A DNA stretch of 15,595 nt, taken from Clostridia bacterium. Lineage in GTDB: Bacteria; Bacillota_A; Clostridia; Oscillospirales; SIG627. Below the pieces are notes generated by a model. That model ran no database searches. It saw only the letters and a program-made list of their open reading frames with translations, and was not told where the DNA came from. The position numbers and the translations under genes are program-made. The stretch lies in contig JAFVYT010000031.1 of the NCBI GenBank assembly GCA_017508505.1, positions 1 to 15,595 of the forward strand, given 5' to 3'. Shown in pieces: positions 1 through 6,821 of this stretch; the first letter of the stretch is position 1, and every line of letters begins with the position of its first letter.

Positions 1-1089
1 CTTCTGATAGCCGCTCTTTGCGGTCACGAGGATCCGAATGGTTCCCGTGCCTGCCGTGCCGACGGTATCCTCACCGAATACCTGCACGACGGCTCCGCTC
101 TCCGCACCCTTGGCCACGGCCGTCACGGCGGCGGGAAGGTCAAAGGAAAGCTGTGCGTCGTACTCGGTCACGTCGGGATCAAAGGCGGGAGTCAATTCCG
201 CACCCTCAAGAATCAGGGCGGAAAGGTCTGCGCTTCTTTCCAGAGGATCAATGGCGGTGCCCGTCAGGTCGAGCACGTGAGGGGCACTCTCGGCCTCGCC
301 CTCGCCTCCGAGCCCTACGGAGAAGTGAAGGGTACCGGTTCTGTCCTTGCCGGTGTAAAGCGCAAGGTCAAAGGCAAAATAGCCGTAATCGGGGAGCTTG
401 GCTCCGTCCTTACCGCTTGCCGTGAGGGTATCCGCAAATTCCAGCTCAAATTCGTAGGTCGTAAAGGACTGCTGAAGCGTCTCGTCGGTCTTTACGTTGC
501 CCCACTGGAGAAGGGGATAGGTCAGGAGCTCGTTATGAAGAGGAGTGGTTTCAGTCTCGGTGCCGTCCTCGGAAACCGTCTTGGATTCCAAGGAGGTCAC
601 AACGGTGTCCATCCACTCCCGCAGGAACTTGGCACGGTACTTCTTGGTCATCTTGTAAGAGGTGGTCTTACCGGAGTTCATGGTGTGGGAATTGGTGTCG
701 TCACCAAAGCCGAAGAAGGCATCCAGAAGATACTCCTCGCTCTCGTGGGCATCCTCCCGCACGCTCAGAGCGACGTAGAGACGCTCGTCGTCCTGTGCCA
801 GATAAAGGTCTACGTATTCGGGAAGACCCTCGGTTACGGGGTTTCCCTCCAAATCCTCGGCCCAAAGGCCGTTTTCCGTCGAAAGACGGAGGGTGGGCAG
901 GTCGATTCCGTATTCACCCTTGGAAATGGTGCCGTCGGGTACCGTGGGGGTTTTCACCTTTACAACGGGTACCGTTTTCTGCCCTTCCAGAGGGGTGACG
1001 GCCGCCTGAACGAACAGCCCCATCACGCAAGGGAGCAAAAGGACAAGGGCGAGAAGGGTGGAAAAGCTCTTTTTCAGAATCTGTTTCAT
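1..1089 (-). CDS. Secreted CBM9/DOMON-like protein with cadherin-like domain (partial, C-terminus beyond left edge)
   Basis: Read on the minus strand from ATG at 1089; the frame stays open to base 1, so only the first 363 residues are seen. The start is set by a strong ribosome binding site (AAGGAGAG, about 7 bases upstream). Residues 1-29 form a signal peptide (MKQILKK, a Leu-rich core, then a VQA-A cleavage site), so the protein is exported. Residues about 45-260 look like a CBM9/DOMON-type beta-sandwich: PDGTISKGEYG near the start, then DDERLYVALSVRED, the usual 'substrate-side' strand of these domains. From about residue 285 (DLSALILEGAELTPAFDPD, VTEYDAQL) a cadherin-like beta-sandwich domain begins, often found in clostridial surface proteins. 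It lies 18 bases after the SGNH hydrolase gene and shares its domain type, so the two probably form an operon and work at the cell surface. Carbohydrate binding is inferred; no catalytic domain is visible here. Confidence 0.85.
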   Translation of the reverse strand, partial: MKQILKKSFSTLLALVLLLPCVMGLFVQAAVTPLEGQKTVPVVKVKTPTVPDGTISKGEYGIDLPTLRLSTENGLWAEDLEGNPVTEGLPEYVDLYLAQDDERLYVALSVREDAHESEEYLLDAFFGFGDDTNSHTMNSGKTTSYKMTKKYRAKFLREWMDTVVTSLESKTVSEDGTETETTPLHNELLTYPLLQWGNVKTDETLQQSFTTYEFELEFADTLTASGKDGAKLPDYGYFAFDLALYTGKDRTGTLHFSVGLGGEGEAESAPHVLDLTGTAIDPLERSADLSALILEGAELTPAFDPDVTEYDAQLSFDLPAAVTAVAKGAESGAVVQVFGEDTVGTAGTGTIRILVTAKSGYQK

Positions 1090-1107
1090 CGTATTCTCTC
1101 CTTTCCT

Positions 1108-3270
1108 TTATTTCGAGTAGTGGTCGGGGCCGTAGAGGTTCAGAACCGCCTCGTGGGCGATCTTCTGCAGCTCGAGGACCTGCTCTTCGCTGATGGCGTA
1201 GCTGGGACGCCAGGTGTTGCCGCGGACGTCGTTGCCCGTGATCATCTCGTAGTAAATGGCGGCATTCAGGTACTGACCGCCACCCACGTCGCCCTCGTGG
1301 TAATAGTCTGTAGCGGAGCCCTTGTTGCAAAGGATATCGCCGATCACGGGGTTCTCTCTTGCGGCGCTCCAGGCGGTGCCGCAGGGGATCATGGGAAGTC
1401 CGGAGATCTCGGCATACTTGGCGCAGGCGGTGGAAATGGCCTCCTGCATCTTGGCCTGCTTTTCCAGACTATCCATTCTCAGGGCCTCGGGATGGTCCGC
1501 CTTGGGCGTTCCCGCGACGATCTCGCCGTTTTCTACCACAACGGTGCCCTTCTCATAGCCGTAGCCGAGCTGATAGGCCCAGGGCTCCTTGAAGAACAGC
1601 TTTGCATCGGGGTAATTGACCTTCAGATAGCGGAAGAGGGGCTGCAAATACATAATGCCCTGCAGGGATTCCTCCCAGGTCGCACCGATGTTGATGGCAC
1701 CGTACTTGGAATCGGTCAGGGTGCCGTCGGAGCGGTCGTGAGAGGAGATGGAGGTCCAGTCTGCGTACGCCAGGATCTCCTGCAGCGTAAAGTTGCCGCG
1801 GTTCTGGGTATTGGGGAGCTCGGGGGAGCAGACCTTACGGGTCAGAACCGAGTGTGCGTCGCTGGAAAATTCGTTTACAAGGAAGGTCCAGTTTTCATAA
1901 GAGGAAGCACCGGACTTGTAGGAGCGGACCACGGTCAGATGGATGTTATCCGCCTTGGCGATCTGCACCATCTCGTCGAGGAAGTAGGTAACGAAGCTGT
2001 TACCGATCATCAGATGGCAGAGGTACTCGTCGTACTCCGTGTCCTCCGCGTCAAAGTAGGAGGGGGTGTTGGAGTAGCTCTTGCCGTAGACCACGCTGCC
2101 GTCCGCATATTTGACATAGGGACGCAGGGTAAAGTAGGCGTTGTAGTTTTCCTCCTTGGTGGAGAAGGACACGGTGAAATTCAGCTTGCTTTCACCGACC
2201 AGCTCCGAAGCGGTCAGGATCTGAGCTCCCGACGTGTTCAGGGTCAGGCTATTGGCTCCCAGATCGGAGGTCTTTTCCATAAAGAGGATGCCCGCTTCCG
2301 TGATGCTTTCGCGGGTGACGTCGGAAACGGAGCCGGTCACCTCAAAGCTTCTGGCGTTATTGGTGTTCTCATCCACACGGTCTACCTCTGCGATCTCGGG
2401 AACCTGAGTATACGCACCGCGCTTGCCGAGGAGCTCGACCACGTTGGGGGTAAAGGTGCCCACGGCACTCTCACCGAAGTGAGCCTGGAAGGCCTCCTTT
2501 ACGCTGACCTCGGAGGGGAGCATTACGTCGTTGGGAACGCCGTAGATCCAGTACATGGGGTTGGAGCCGTCGAAATAGCGGAAGCGAAGGGTCAGGTAAA
2601 AGCGGTCAAAGCTCTCCTCGGGGGTCTGTCCCTCGGGAGCGATGTCGCTCCAGGCTACCTTGCATTCGTATACGGTGGCGTTGAGGCTGTAGGTGCCGGA
2701 GGAGTCGGTGGTGGTCTCCTTCAGGGTCTCCGTGGAAACGAATACGTTCTCATCGGAAACCTCTGCCTTGTCGGAGGGGATCTCCATCACGACGGTCTTC
2801 TTGGACTCCTGTGCATTCTTTTGGGTCAGGCCGAAGTTGAAGCCGAAATCCGCGGTTACGGAGTAGCCGCCGTCGGTGGTTCTGGAAAGGGTCTTGATCA
2901 AAAGATAAAGGTAGGTACCGTCGTAGGTTCCCGCGATCTCAAATCCGTCGGGAACGTATTCCGTAGCGGGGATGGAGGGGACGGAGCCGTCCTCGGTCTC
3001 CGAGACGAAAACGCCGTCGTAGTTACCCGCCTGATCGTCAAAGAAATCCATCAGGATGTAGCCCTCTTCGGCTTCACCGTCGATCTTGACCTCCTTTTCG
3101 GTCGAGTAGATTCCGCTGTGATGCTGGCCGTACTGCTCCATGGCATAGGGCAGGGGCGGAATCACGGCCACGGCACTGACGGGGGTCGGGGCCATTGCGG
3201 AGAAGAGGGGAAGGGTCACGGCGACAAGCAACACCATCGACGCGATCTTCCAAAGGGTCGTTTTTTTCAT
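1108..3270 (-). CDS. Secreted CBM9/DOMON-like protein with C-terminal DUF4886 SGNH hydrolase domain
   Basis: 720 residues. Start ATG at 3270 follows GAAAGGAAA. Residues 1-33 are a signal peptide (MKKTTLWK, hydrophobic core, then PVSA). Residues about 55-280 resemble a CBM9/DOMON sandwich (EVKIDGEAEEGYI; DGTYLYLLIKTLSR). Residues about 300-410 look like a fibronectin-like module (ITEAGILFMEK, YFTLRPYVKYADGSVVYGKSY). The C-terminal part matches DUF4886, an SGNH-hydrolase family: block I is MIGNSF with the putative nucleophile Ser425, and the DxxH block is DYYHEGD with Asp655 and His658. SGNH enzymes of this kind are usually esterases acting on carbohydrates, so an extracellular glycan esterase is a fair inference; the substrate cannot be read. 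It is first in an operon with the CBM9/cadherin-like gene downstream. It has its own promoter, with a palindrome at the predicted transcription start. Confidence 0.9.
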   Translation of the reverse strand: MKKTTLWKIASMVLLVAVTLPLFSAMAPTPVSAVAVIPPLPYAMEQYGQHHSGIYSTEKEVKIDGEAEEGYILMDFFDDQAGNYDGVFVSETEDGSVPSIPATEYVPDGFEIAGTYDGTYLYLLIKTLSRTTDGGYSVTADFGFNFGLTQKNAQESKKTVVMEIPSDKAEVSDENVFVSTETLKETTTDSSGTYSLNATVYECKVAWSDIAPEGQTPEESFDRFYLTLRFRYFDGSNPMYWIYGVPNDVMLPSEVSVKEAFQAHFGESAVGTFTPNVVELLGKRGAYTQVPEIAEVDRVDENTNNARSFEVTGSVSDVTRESITEAGILFMEKTSDLGANSLTLNTSGAQILTASELVGESKLNFTVSFSTKEENYNAYFTLRPYVKYADGSVVYGKSYSNTPSYFDAEDTEYDEYLCHLMIGNSFVTYFLDEMVQIAKADNIHLTVVRSYKSGASSYENWTFLVNEFSSDAHSVLTRKVCSPELPNTQNRGNFTLQEILAYADWTSISSHDRSDGTLTDSKYGAINIGATWEESLQGIMYLQPLFRYLKVNYPDAKLFFKEPWAYQLGYGYEKGTVVVENGEIVAGTPKADHPEALRMDSLEKQAKMQEAISTACAKYAEISGLPMIPCGTAWSAARENPVIGDILCNKGSATDYYHEGDVGGGQYLNAAIYYEMITGNDVRGNTWRPSYAISEEQVLELQKIAHEAVLNLYGPDHYSK

Positions 3271-3303
3271 ACGCTTTTTCCTTTCTTCCGGTGATTAAAA
3301 AAA

Positions 3304-3318
3304 GAGATAAATTATCTC
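3304..3318. promoter_or_regulatory. 15-bp palindrome at the transcription start of the SGNH operon (candidate operator)
   Basis: GAGATAA-A-TTATCTC is a perfect inverted repeat with 7-base arms and a one-base centre. It lies just downstream of the predicted start (about 3320), the usual place for a LacI- or TetR-type repressor to block transcription. On the transcribed strand it is followed by seven T (3303-3297), so a weak attenuator is an alternative reading, although the loop would be very small. No regulator gene is visible in the window. Confidence 0.45.
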
Positions 3319-3326
3319 CTTCTGTT

Positions 3327-3355
3327 AATATATCATATTTTTTCCTCGCTTTCAA
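3327..3355 (-). promoter_or_regulatory. Sigma-A promoter for the SGNH hydrolase operon
   Basis: Minus strand: -35 TTGAAA (3355-3350), 17-base spacer, -10 TATATT (3332-3327). The predicted start is near 3320, giving a leader of about 50 bases before ATG at 3270. Confidence 0.65.
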
Positions 3356-3400
3356 TGGGCTTTTTCTACAATTCTGCCGCTTTGTTTTTGGCATTAAGAC

Positions 3401-3429
3401 GAAAAAAGAGACGCTCATTCTGCGTCTCT
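3401..3429 (-). terminator. Intrinsic terminator of nth, overlapping its stop codon
   Basis: Minus-strand hairpin with 8-bp perfect stem AGAGACGC/GCGTCTCT (3429-3422 with 3414-3407) and a 7-base loop, followed by TTTTTTC. The TGA stop of nth (3417-3415) is in the loop, so the last codons of the gene form the ascending arm. Confidence 0.85.
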
Positions 3430-4074
3430 TTGAAAGGGGCAATCGTCACATTTCGGATTCACTGCGCGGCAGTATTCCCGTCCCAGCGTGATGAGTCGGT
3501 GACAAAAATCCGATTGCTCTTCTTTTCTTATCAGCTTTTCCAAATCTCTTGTGACCGTCGCAGGGTCCGTGCTTTTGGTCAGACCCCAACGCCCGGAAAG
3601 GCGAATGCAGTGGGTATCGGCCACGATGTGGGGATCCCCGAATACGTCCCCCATCATCAGATTGGCGATCTTTTCCCCCACGCCCGAGAGGGCCAAAAGT
3701 GCCTCTTTGTCCGCCGGCACCATACCCCCGTGCCGCTCCAGAAGCTCACGGCTCATCTCGCGGATCTGCTTTGCTTTGGTGCGGAAGAGCCCACAGGGGC
3801 GCACCGCCTCCTCCAAAAGGGGAAGGGGAGCCTCGGCAAAGGCGTGCACGTCGGGAAAACGGCGGAACAGCTCTACGGAAACCTCGTTGACCCGCTTGTC
3901 GGTGCATTGGGCGGAGAGCCTTGCCATCACAAGAAGGCGAAAGGGGTCTCCGGCAAAATCCAGTGCGCAGACCGCCTCGGGGTATTCGGCGGAAAGTCTT
4001 TTGCCGATGGCCTCGGCGCGGGCCTTTTTTCCTCTCGGAAAATGGGAAAGAGCGGGACAGCGAATGGCTTTCAC
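3415..4074 (-). CDS. nth: Endonuclease III (DNA glycosylase/AP lyase), lacking the fourth cluster cysteine
   Basis: 219 residues from GTG at 4074, close to the usual 210-220. GTG is chosen because AAAGGAG lies 8 bases upstream, whereas the in-frame ATG at 4095 sits only a few bases from the predicted transcription start and has no ribosome binding site. The enzyme removes oxidised pyrimidines from DNA in base excision repair and cleaves the abasic site. The helix-hairpin-helix is LSGVGEKIANLMMGD with catalytic Lys135; the catalytic Asp153 is in VADTHCIRLSGRWGL. The C-terminal [4Fe-4S] motif should be C-x6-C-x2-C-x5-C. Here Cys202, Cys209 and Cys212 are present, but residue 218 is Ala and the protein ends one residue later. 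The cluster may be incomplete or use another ligand. Single-gene transcription unit with its own promoter and terminator. Confidence 0.95.
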   Translation of the reverse strand: MKAIRCPALSHFPRGKKARAEAIGKRLSAEYPEAVCALDFAGDPFRLLVMARLSAQCTDKRVNEVSVELFRRFPDVHAFAEAPLPLLEEAVRPCGLFRTKAKQIREMSRELLERHGGMVPADKEALLALSGVGEKIANLMMGDVFGDPHIVADTHCIRLSGRWGLTKSTDPATVTRDLEKLIRKEEQSDFCHRLITLGREYCRAVNPKCDDCPFQRDAE

Positions 4075-4103
4075 GGTGTTTCTCCTTTCGATCATCTGGT
4101 ATT

Positions 4104-4132
4104 ACTATATTAAAAATAGGAAAGATTGTCAA
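4104..4132 (-). promoter_or_regulatory. Sigma-A promoter for nth
   Basis: Minus strand: -35 TTGACA (4132-4127), 17-base spacer, -10 TATAGT (4109-4104). A run rich in A lies directly upstream on this strand (4160-4143) and could act as an UP element. The predicted start near 4097 supports translation from GTG at 4074. Confidence 0.8.
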
Positions 4133-4168
4133 GAAAAGTCGACTCTTTTTCTTTTTTTTTAAGAATGC

Positions 4169-4198
4169 TTGATTTTTTGTGGGGTTATAGAGTACAAT
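4169..4198 (+). promoter_or_regulatory. Sigma-A promoter for the P-loop kinase gene
   Basis: -35 TTGATT (4169-4174), 18-base spacer, -10 TACAAT (4193-4198), about 28 bases before ATG at 4226. It is divergent from the nth promoter. Confidence 0.6.
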
Positions 4199-4225
4199 AG
4201 AGACAACTGCGAAAGGAGGAGCGAT

Positions 4226-4783
4226 ATGAATCAGATCATTGCTCTTGTTGGAATGTGCGGCAGCGGAAAAAGCGTCTGCTGTGAAGAATTCAAGGCCCGC
4301 GGTTGGGAGTATGTATATTTTGGCGGCGTGACCATGCGTGAATTGGAAAAACGCGGCCTGGAACGGAACGAGGCAAACGAGCGTGCGGTGCGGGAGGAGC
4401 TCAGACGCCTTCACGGCCCTGCGGCCTTTGCCATTCTTCTCATCGATCAGATCCGTGAAAAGCTGGAAAGGGCCAACGTCTGTCTGGATGGCCTCTACTC
4501 CTGGTCGGAGTGGAAGGTGCTCAAGGAGGCCTTTGGAGATCGCTTGAACGTGGTCGCCATTATTGTGGAGAGAAAGAAGAGATACGAGCGCATCGGCGCT
4601 CATGCGATCCGCCCCTTAACTCCCGCCGAGGCACAAAGCCGCGACGTGGCGGAGATCGAAAAGATGGAAAAGGGCGGTCCCATTGCCATGGCGGACCTCT
4701 TTATTTTCAACGACGGTGATCTGGAAAGCTTCAAGTCTCAGACGAGAGAGATCATCGACCGCGCAGAGTCGGGGAATCTCTGA
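4226..4783 (+). CDS. UPF0200-like P-loop nucleotide kinase (adenylate/dephospho-CoA kinase-like)
   Basis: 185 residues. ATG at 4226 is preceded by GAAAGGAGG with good spacing; a further upstream in-frame start lies before the promoter -10 and is rejected. The Walker A motif is GMCGSGKS (residues 9-16, Lys15). The layout then follows the UPF0200 family best known from archaea: FGGVTMRELEKRGLE, a REELRRLHGPAA stretch, a VCLDGLYSWSEWKVLKEAFG segment (the 'DG-R/S' strand), VVAIIVERKKRYER, a RD..EIEKMEKGGPIAMAD region, and a closing FIFNDGDLESF. It should bind ATP and phosphorylate a nucleotide-like substrate in the cytoplasm, but the substrate is not known from sequence. Transcribed alone from its own promoter; its stop is 3 bases before the next promoter. 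Confidence 0.85.
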   Translation: MNQIIALVGMCGSGKSVCCEEFKARGWEYVYFGGVTMRELEKRGLERNEANERAVREELRRLHGPAAFAILLIDQIREKLERANVCLDGLYSWSEWKVLKEAFGDRLNVVAIIVERKKRYERIGAHAIRPLTPAEAQSRDVAEIEKMEKGGPIAMADLFIFNDGDLESFKSQTREIIDRAESGNL

Positions 4784-4801
4784 AGGTTGACAAATCAACC
4801 T
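4784..4801. promoter_or_regulatory. Inverted repeat over the -35 box of the acyl synthetase operon (candidate operator)
   Basis: AGGTTGA-CAAA-TCAACCT has perfect 7-base arms and covers the entire -35 hexamer TTGACA. A protein bound here would exclude RNA polymerase. It resembles no operator I can name with certainty; regulation of fatty-acid use is an inference from the downstream genes. It begins immediately after the kinase stop codon. A terminator is less likely because no T-tract follows. Confidence 0.45.
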
Positions 4802-4815
4802 CCTTGTGCTATAGT
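4787..4815 (+). promoter_or_regulatory. Sigma-A promoter for the acyl synthetase-ACP-trmL operon
   Basis: -35 TTGACA (4787-4792), 17-base spacer, -10 TATAGT (4810-4815); predicted start near 4822, about 29 bases before ATG at 4851. Confidence 0.8.
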
Positions 4816-4850
4816 CTACTCTGTTCCATTTTTTGAAAAAGAGGATTGAT

Positions 4851-6578
4851 ATGACTTATTTTAAGAAAAAGAATCTGGAGCCGGCGTACGATTTTCGAAG
4901 TATGCTTGAGAATTCCGCACAGCGCTGGCCTGAGAAGGACGCCTACGTTTATAAGCGCGGCGGGGGACTGGAGTCCGTTACCTTCCAAGGGCTGGAGGAG
5001 CGTGTCCGTGCCCTCAGCGAGACCTTTTTTGATCTCGGAGTGGCAGGGGGCGCCGTTGCGGTCATCGGAGAGACCTGCCCCGAGTGGATCATCACCTATC
5101 TTACCGCCATCATCACCGGCGGCGTGATCGTCCCCTTGGACAAGGAGCTTTCCGAGGAGGCCGTTTCGGGCTTTATCCGTAAGGTCGGTTGTACTGCGGT
5201 GGTCTTCTCCGCCAAGTACCGTCCCTATTTCGAGGGCAAGGAGGAAAGCTTTTCCTCGGTTCGGTATTTCATTGAGTTCGACCCGAAAAAGGAGCCCTCG
5301 GAGAAGGACGCAAAGCCCGCTCCCGGTATCTGCGATTTCGTGGAATGCCTCAATTACGGCCGCACCCTGGTGGAAAACGGCTCGGAAAAGTACGAGAGTG
5401 CCCCCGTGGATCTGGAGAAGGTCTGCGCCATTCTCTTTACCTCCGGCACTACGGGTACCTCCAAGGGGGTCATGCTCTGTCAGAAGAACATCATCCACGC
5501 CGTCAACGGCTCCTATCGCTGTACGGGCTTTGAGGAGGAGGACACGGTGATGTCCGTGCTTCCTGTTCACCACACCTACGAGATGACCTGTGGCATTCTG
5601 ACGCCTCTTTATATCGGCGCAACCGTTTGCATCAACGACTCTCTCAAGCACGTGGTGAAGAACTTTCAGCTCTTCAAGCCTACGGGTGTCGTTTTGGTGC
5701 CGCTGTTCGTTACCACCGTTTATAAGCGCATTTGGGAAAGCGCCAGAAAGAGCGGAAAGGAGAAGCTTCTCCGCGGCTCTATGAGCATATCGGGCGCCCT
5801 TCGCAAGGTGAAGATCGACCCGAGAAAGCTGCTCTTCAAGAGCGTGCAGGAGGTCTTCGGCGGTAGGCTGAAGCGCATCATCTGCGGCGGTGCTCCGATG
5901 CCCGGGGATCTGGTCGCGCAGTTTGACGCCTTCGGCATCCACCTTTGTCAGGGCTACGGCATCACCGAGTGCTCCCCCCTGATCAGCGTTTGCCCCGAAA
6001 AGGGGAACAAGGCAGGCTCCGTCGGTCCCGCCATTCCAGGTCTTCAGGTGAAGGTCGACGTGGAAGAGGAGGAGGACGGCAAGCTCATCGGCGAAATCCT
6101 GGTCAAGGGCCCCAACGTGATGAAGGGCTACTTTGAGGATCGGGAGGCTACCGAGGCCGTGTTCAACGGCTCCTGGTTCCGCACGGGTGACTACGGCTAC
6201 GTGGACGAGGACGGCTTTATCTTTATCACTGGACGAAAGAAGAACGTCATCGTCTTGAATAACGGTAAGAACGTGTTTCCTGAGGAGATCGAGGAGTATC
6301 TTTCCAAGATCGAGTTGGTCAAGGAGTGCGTGGTCATCGGCCGCACCGCCGAGGACGGCACCGTGACCGTGACGGCATTGATCTTCCCCGATATGCCCAG
6401 AGCAGCGGAAATGGGCCTTGGGGACGATTTGAATGAGGTCGGTGCCGTGATCAAGTCCGAGATTGCCACCCTGAACCGCACCCTGCCCTCCTTCAAGCAG
6501 ATTCGCGGCATCGAAATGCGCCGTACCGAATTTGAGAAAAACACCTCGAAAAAGATTATTCGTTACACCATCAAATAA
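4851..6578 (+). CDS. AMP-forming acyl-CoA/acyl-ACP synthetase
   Basis: 575 residues from ATG at 4851, with AGAGGA 5 bases upstream; a TTG codon 18 bases earlier lacks a ribosome binding site. It belongs to the ANL adenylating superfamily, which activates a carboxylic acid with ATP to an acyl-AMP and passes it to a thiol. Visible motifs: A3 P-loop FTSGTTGTSKGVML (about 196-209), A5 YGITECSPL (369-377), A7 RTGDYGYVDEDGF (from 444), A8 GRKKNVIVLNNGKNV, and an A10-like end FEKNTSKKIIRY with the likely catalytic lysine. Length and motif style fit long-chain fatty-acid ligases. An acyl carrier protein gene starts 18 bases downstream, so transfer of the acyl group to that ACP is a good inference, rather than only to CoA. 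The protein has no signal peptide. Confidence 0.9.
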   Translation: MTYFKKKNLEPAYDFRSMLENSAQRWPEKDAYVYKRGGGLESVTFQGLEERVRALSETFFDLGVAGGAVAVIGETCPEWIITYLTAIITGGVIVPLDKELSEEAVSGFIRKVGCTAVVFSAKYRPYFEGKEESFSSVRYFIEFDPKKEPSEKDAKPAPGICDFVECLNYGRTLVENGSEKYESAPVDLEKVCAILFTSGTTGTSKGVMLCQKNIIHAVNGSYRCTGFEEEDTVMSVLPVHHTYEMTCGILTPLYIGATVCINDSLKHVVKNFQLFKPTGVVLVPLFVTTVYKRIWESARKSGKEKLLRGSMSISGALRKVKIDPRKLLFKSVQEVFGGRLKRIICGGAPMPGDLVAQFDAFGIHLCQGYGITECSPLISVCPEKGNKAGSVGPAIPGLQVKVDVEEEEDGKLIGEILVKGPNVMKGYFEDREATEAVFNGSWFRTGDYGYVDEDGFIFITGRKKNVIVLNNGKNVFPEEIEEYLSKIELVKECVVIGRTAEDGTVTVTALIFPDMPRAAEMGLGDDLNEVGAVIKSEIATLNRTLPSFKQIRGIEMRRTEFEKNTSKKIIRYTIK

Positions 6579-6596
6579 GATTAGGAGACAAGTATT

Positions 6597-6821
6597 ATGT
6601 TTGAAGAACTCAAGAAAATTTTGGTCGAAGAATTGGAAGTGGACGCCGCTCTCGTTACCCCCGATGCGGAATTTGTCAATGATCTGAAGCTCAACTCTCT
6701 GGAGATCGCTGACTTCATCGTTCTGTGTGAGGAGAAGTTCGGCTCCGAGATCGACGAGGAGGACATTCACTCCATCCTGACCGTTCAGGACCTCTGCGAT
6801 TACATCGCCTCCCATGCCTGA
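6597..6821 (+). CDS. Acyl carrier protein
   Basis: 74 residues, the normal size. ATG at 6597 follows AGGAG by 9 bases. Acidic, helical, with the phosphopantetheine site LNSLEIADFI around Ser34; family members usually have Asp-Ser-Leu, here Asn-Ser-Leu. Later helices (FGSEIDEEDIHSILTVQDL, CDYI) are typical. It should be modified by a phosphopantetheinyl transferase and then carry an acyl thioester. Lying directly after an acyl synthetase and away from any fab gene, it is probably a dedicated carrier rather than the general fatty-acid ACP. Its last 8 bases overlap the start of trmL. Confidence 0.92.
   Translation: MFEELKKILVEELEVDAALVTPDAEFVNDLKLNSLEIADFIVLCEEKFGSEIDEEDIHSILTVQDLCDYIASHA

Noticed and set aside
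277..3294. Plus-strand open frame of about 1000 codons opposite the two secreted-protein genes
   Set aside because: It is antisense to genes with signal peptides, good ribosome binding sites and recognisable domains. It has no ribosome binding site, spans two genes, and its translation has no family pattern. Codon bias on the other strand explains its length.
4075..4095. ATG at 4095 as the nth start
   Set aside because: It is only about 2 bases from the predicted transcription start. The ribosome binding site AAAGGAG lies downstream of it and fits the GTG at 4074.
4143..4160. T-rich run before the kinase gene as a terminator
   Set aside because: No hairpin precedes it on the plus strand and no gene ends there. 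On the minus strand it is an A-tract directly upstream of the nth -35 box, better read as an UP element.
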